Assembly: GCF_945859705.1 (NCBI RefSeq)
Contig: NC_079138.1
Coordinates: 5,146,001 to 5,210,000, forward strand
DNA from: Episyrphus balteatus
Taxonomy: Eukaryota > Arthropoda > Insecta > Diptera > Syrphidae
Direction: 5' to 3'
DNA: 64,000 nt
Shown here: positions 59,790 through 64,000 of the stretch, in pieces
Position numbering within the stretch: position 1 is the first letter of the stretch
How the letters are laid out: every line of letters starts with the position of its first letter
Made by a program: the position numbers and the translations under genes
The notes under the pieces: model-generated
What the model was told of the DNA's origin: nothing
The model's input: only the letters and a program-made list of their open reading frames with translations
The model's database searches: none

Positions 59790-60545
59790 TTCTTCCTTTT
59801 CTCGGCGCTGTTATGATCTTGTTGTCGAGGGGATCATAACTATTCTACGATACTGCTTCACACTAATGATCCGCCTGTAGAGTTCGCCGGGTTGACCTCA
59901 GAAATCGGCGGCAAGCCTCCCAGTTTTGTAAATTTCGTGTTGGAAAGTTATATGATATTGCCCTTTTGACGGGGTTCTCAGGATCTCTCCTTTGAACATG
60001 GCAATACCAACTGAGTCGGTCGGGTTCAATTTTTTAGGAGACGGTATATTTAACATGAAGGCTTCCTCAGATCTTCGTACTCCTAATTCTATCAAGCTTC
60101 ATACTTTTTGAACATTGTCCAACATTGTGAACCGTATGTGAGTGCTGGACGCACAACTGCGGTGTATGGTCTTTCTTTCAGCTTAGAGGGGCGCATTTTT
60201 CAATCACAGAAGATAGCAGAATTTTTTCGCCACTTCATCCACCCTACGCTTACGCGATAATAGATATCGTCATCACAAGTACCTTCCTTATTTATCATAA
60301 ACCCCAGATATTTAAACAATTCATACTTGGGAAGCACTACACCATTCAAATAAATGTCAGGAATAGGCCTGTGTGGATCAGAAAATGGGCAACATAGGTA
60401 TTCTGTCTTTTTCGCGCTTATGCGGTACCCACTTCCTTCAAGAACATCCACCCATACATCAAGTGCTCGTTGCAGGAATATCGGGTCTTCACTTATGATT
60501 GATGGCTTCATCATCAGCAAAGAAGTGAAGAGTGAAAACCATTTA
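59790..60545 (-). pseudogene. Decayed RTE-like reverse transcriptase remnant
   Basis: On the minus strand, one frame reads LHFFADDEAINH near 60530, the catalytic FADD box. The next frame carries the following RT region: LQRALDVWVDVLEGSGYRIS, AKKTEYLCC and LPKYELFKYLGFMINKEG, then DIYYRVSVGWMKWR (60520-60200). This spacing and KTEY...FKYLG...GWMKWR match RTE-type reverse transcriptases. Below 60200, broken frames (60095-59898) probably continue the C-terminal part. At least one frameshift and several stops make it inactive. Only the region around and after the catalytic box survives. Confidence 0.75.
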
Positions 60546-63500
60546 ATAAGGTTTATATTATTTTATTAAATTTATATTTAATAATTTTGTATAATATTTC
60601 TTCACAATATAATATTCTTTCACAATATTTTGTATAAAAACCTTAATATTCTAAGCAGTTTTTTCCATAAGAGTCGTGAATTTAATTTTTTTTTTTTACA
60701 TTTTTTTTAAGTTTTGCTTACTAATATTACCCCACACACTTGTGTTTTCTTTTTTGCAACCCAGGCTAGTTCTGAAAATCTTATGGAAAATATATTTTTT
60801 TCAAACTACGTTAAGTCGTTAAAAGTTCTGAAAGAAATCTACATTAAGCCACTTTTAAATTCATTAATAAATCCTGCTTTGAAACAAAAATCGATGGAGA
60901 ATTTTCCGCTACATATCTTTTATTTAAAGATGGGTCACCGTGGCGTATACGTAACACTTTTTTCACTAAATGGTAAAAAAAATTATATAAAATTTTTATT
61001 TACAAGCAAGGTGTAGAAACCATAGAGCCAGGATTGAACTGAAAAATGATTAAATATCTTTAATCCATTAATACCTTGTTGCAATAAGCATGCTTGTAAA
61101 ATTTTCATATTAAGTACAAAATAAAAGTTAACTTTATTTTTTCAGTAAATACTTAAGAAAAGTTGTTTTTTTTTTTTGACAAATTTAACATTGCATTGTA
61201 TGTCGCAAAAAATTGTGCAAAATTTCCTATTTTAGATGCTTATACTAAAAACGTACAAGTAAATTACCTAAATCTATTCGTTTTGTTCATGAACTGTAAA
61301 ACCAGTTCCTTTCGATAATATTATTTCAATAATGTCAACCAGTTAAATAAAATTTACGTAAAATTCTAAACAAGCAAAGTGTTATAAGTTTAAGCTAATT
61401 CAAATGAAACAGACAGCAAATTTTAAGTCTGTCTTATTCAAAGGAAATGCTATTTTAATTTCTTTACAAACATCATTGGTGTTTATTTTTTTTAATTTTA
61501 TTTATAAAAAAAACTCCCTCCTTTCAGAGAAATTTGCAAGTGTCTCAGCAGCGACAGTAAATCCCACCCGTGACATTCTAAACGCTCTTTTTTTATACAA
61601 AGACAATCTTTTTTTATAATAATTTTCTTTTTATTATGGAAGCTTCCAATATCTTGTGTCTAATAAGCCAAAGGAATCGAAAACAAATTTGTGAATAGAT
61701 TTCCAGAGAATCTGTGGAATCCCCACATTATTATGAAAGTCGTACCGATGAAATGCCTAAAAGTAGTTTTTGTAAGGGAATCAAATATGAAACACAATAA
61801 ACTATTTTCAATAACGTAAAATTTTAATTAAATACTTAATGTTTGGAATTCTAAATAAAATTTTAGATCGGCTAAATTTTTGGGATAATTTCGTATGGAA
61901 GCTCGATCTGTGTACTAGTCCTAACTAAAAATCAGCACCACAAAAATGAATTAGGAAAAATTCCCCTAAAAACCATCTATAAATTTATTTTTCTCGTTAA
62001 CTTGAAACCAGGTTATTATTCAAACTTATGTATTTGTAATAAGCACGCATTTATTTCTTATAAAAAGAAAAAAATATTAGATAGGAGTTCATAAATTTAA
62101 AGTACATAGTAGTTTAATAACTAAAAAAAAAAAAAAACAACAGCTTCAACAAGTTCTGCATTCATTAACTAAACGTAAATGACGCATTTATAGAAAAATT
62201 TACTTTTTCCTCCTTAACAAAAAAAAAAAAAAACTTATTTATCATCTCAATACATACAGCCAGTGAGTTTATACTTAAATAAATTATGCCTGGAAAATGA
62301 ATAATCAAATGTAATATGACATAAATAATATGACTCATTCGCATCCTAACACATAAATATATCCCAGATATAGGATTATAATACTTACATATTCCGGATT
62401 TTCTCTTTTTTTTTTTTTTGTACAAAATTGGTGTGATGACTCATCATCAGCACCATTACCAACACCAGCACGTGGTCAAAATAAAAGAAACGATACATCT
62501 CGACAAAAACATAAAGATGTTTCAAATGATGACGCATAGGTACCTAATCTATATATCCTAATATTTTTCTAACAAGTATTGTTTACTCAAGGCAAACAAA
62601 AATGATCTCATACTAGTTTTTAGTTCTTCTTGAAATAAGTCAAGTATTTTGTTTTTTTTTTAATTTTTTTATATATATATAAAGATAAGACCTTTATAGA
62701 AAAATGGAAACAACAAGGGGATAAATCAAACCCATTAAAGACCCATTCTATATATCAATTGTAGCTTAAGGACTATCTAAACATATGACCCTAATTATTA
62801 TGTTGTAAGGCTTAAGCCAATTGAAAACTATCAACTTGTTCTTCTTCTTATTCTGTTTGGGCGGTGTGTGATATCACTAGTTTCTTTTTGAAGAAGCAGA
62901 ACAAGGATATGCACAGCATACATACATACATGGTTAAAATAAAATGTCATTTTTATACTGTTTTATGATCCGTTTAAGAATTTTTCATTATCATCATCGC
63001 CTTAACTCTTACTCTTCCTTCTTATCTACATAAAAAATACTTACAAAGAAAAATGAGAATATACGACGACTAAAAACTTTTGTATACACGCGAATAAGTT
63101 TGGTGTGTACTTGGGTTAGGCATTTAATAAGGGGATAGTGGGCTTGGCACAAAACTGAATGGTCTGGTCGGGTAGGGGTTTGTGGTGATGGTCACCAGAA
63201 CCCTTACGTAGTCATAGTCACGTATATGAAGGATGGTCCATCAAATATAAACAAGTATTTGTGTATATACAATATATCTATATAATTATGTAGGTAAGTT
63301 TAAGTATTTGTATAATGTGTTTTAATTTGAGCGCCATTTAGTATAAAATACCATACACTACCTACATAAATATATTTTTTCAAACGTTTACAATGGCGAC
63401 TTTAAGGATTCTGGTTAACCTGTTATTTATTTAAAAGCTCAAAGTTTAGCTCTGAATCGGAATGGCAACTCATTTTTATTATGAATTTAAGTGATTTGTC

Positions 63501-63640
63501 GAGAATGAGTTTACATTTGGAATGTATACCTTATTTTCCAAAATACATGCACCGAAAAAAAAAATTGATAATAACAGCTATCAAATTAACATTTTTCAGT
63601 GACAAAAGTCGTCCAACAATTAAAATATCAATTTTGATAT
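60546..63640. other. AT-rich non-coding stretch
   Basis: No supported gene. The frame at 60714-61016 passes through a CACTGTGGTGTAT-type core (60936) and is not a gene. A balanced-composition patch at 63100-63240 contains the small palindrome GGTGATGGTCACC; it may be regulatory. Confidence 0.5.
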
Positions 63641-63646
63641 TTTATC

Positions 63647-63770
63647 ATATCATTTTGACATTTTTTAATTTCAGGTGGAATAGTAAAAATTTCACTTTGA
63701 CAATTAAAATATCATTTTGACATTTTTTTAAGTCTAAGTTGATAGTGAAAATTTCACTTTGACAATTGAA
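63647..63770. repeat. Two-copy tandem repeat of 62 bp
   Basis: Copies at 63647-63708 and 63709-63770 both begin ATATCATTTTGACATTTTTT and end TTTCACTTTGACAATT, diverging in the middle. Further TTTGACA and TTTGATA words around suggest more decayed units upstream (from about 63620). Confidence 0.75.
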
Positions 63771-64000
63771 ATGTCAATGTTGACTAGATTTTACGTTTTA
63801 GTTTATTATAATGAAACCTATTTCTTTCCTTTTCATTTCTATTATTTTTATTATTTTAAGAATTTTCTTTCTTTTTTCAAAACATTACTGAAAGGGAATA
63901 TTCTTTACAAAATAATGATGATATTATTTTTTCTATTATAGGTGATATAATTGTTTTGTTATTTTCTCCCAAACTATATGTGAAGTAAAATCTTAGTGCC

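Noticed and set aside
1..64000. CRISPR arrays, rRNA genes, functional tRNA genes
   Set aside because: No regularly spaced identical repeats, no rRNA-like segment, and no complete cloverleaf were seen on either strand.

Overview
The window looks like nuclear DNA of an insect, most likely a fly (Diptera). It is very AT-rich, full of homopolymer runs and short microsatellites, and almost free of genes. It carries several insect-type non-LTR retrotransposons and many short palindromic DNA-transposon derivatives (MITEs). No operons, rRNA or CRISPR arrays are visible. It reads as intron and/or intergenic DNA around long insect genes.

Host gene signals are few. A good core promoter on the minus strand near 8365 has a TATA box 30 bp upstream of a TCAGTC initiator. 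It is followed by a GC-richer, 5'-UTR-like stretch with small upstream ORFs, so the gene would run off the left edge of the window. On the plus strand at 26843-26986, a poly-pyrimidine/AG splice acceptor leads into a GC-rich, alanine/threonine-rich short reading frame ending in TAA. This looks like a terminal exon of a gene I cannot name.

The centrepiece is an apparently intact LOA/Jockey-superfamily non-LTR retrotransposon at 16014-21015, flanked by a perfect 14-bp target-site duplication. ORF1 is a DUF4780-type protein. ORF2 holds an endonuclease, a reverse transcriptase with YADD, an RNase H with all four acidic residues, and a C-terminal Cys/His cluster. The two ORFs are separated by only 2 nt. 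Other retroelement pieces are a 5'-truncated but open Jockey/CR1-like reverse transcriptase on the minus strand (31804-33936), a decayed Jockey-like fragment (14897-15045) and a decayed RTE-like fragment (59790-60545, minus).

DNA-transposon derivatives are abundant: a TA-flanked foldback (2717-3455), a hAT-like MITE with 8-bp duplications (28813-30199) nested in an older inverted repeat, two TTAA-bounded foldbacks (37154-37837 and 57633-58294), a MITE with ACAGGRTGTTTCC ends (42426-42898), and a nested pair at 38309-39925. The inner member of that pair is built largely from repeats of GGGGCCTTATTTCATT. A 20-nt core, CACTGTGGTGTATRCGTAAC, recurs in two unrelated minisatellite-like arrays (about 44-46 kb and 59 kb) and as scattered copies on both strands. 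The rest is AT-rich non-coding DNA in which I see no supported gene.
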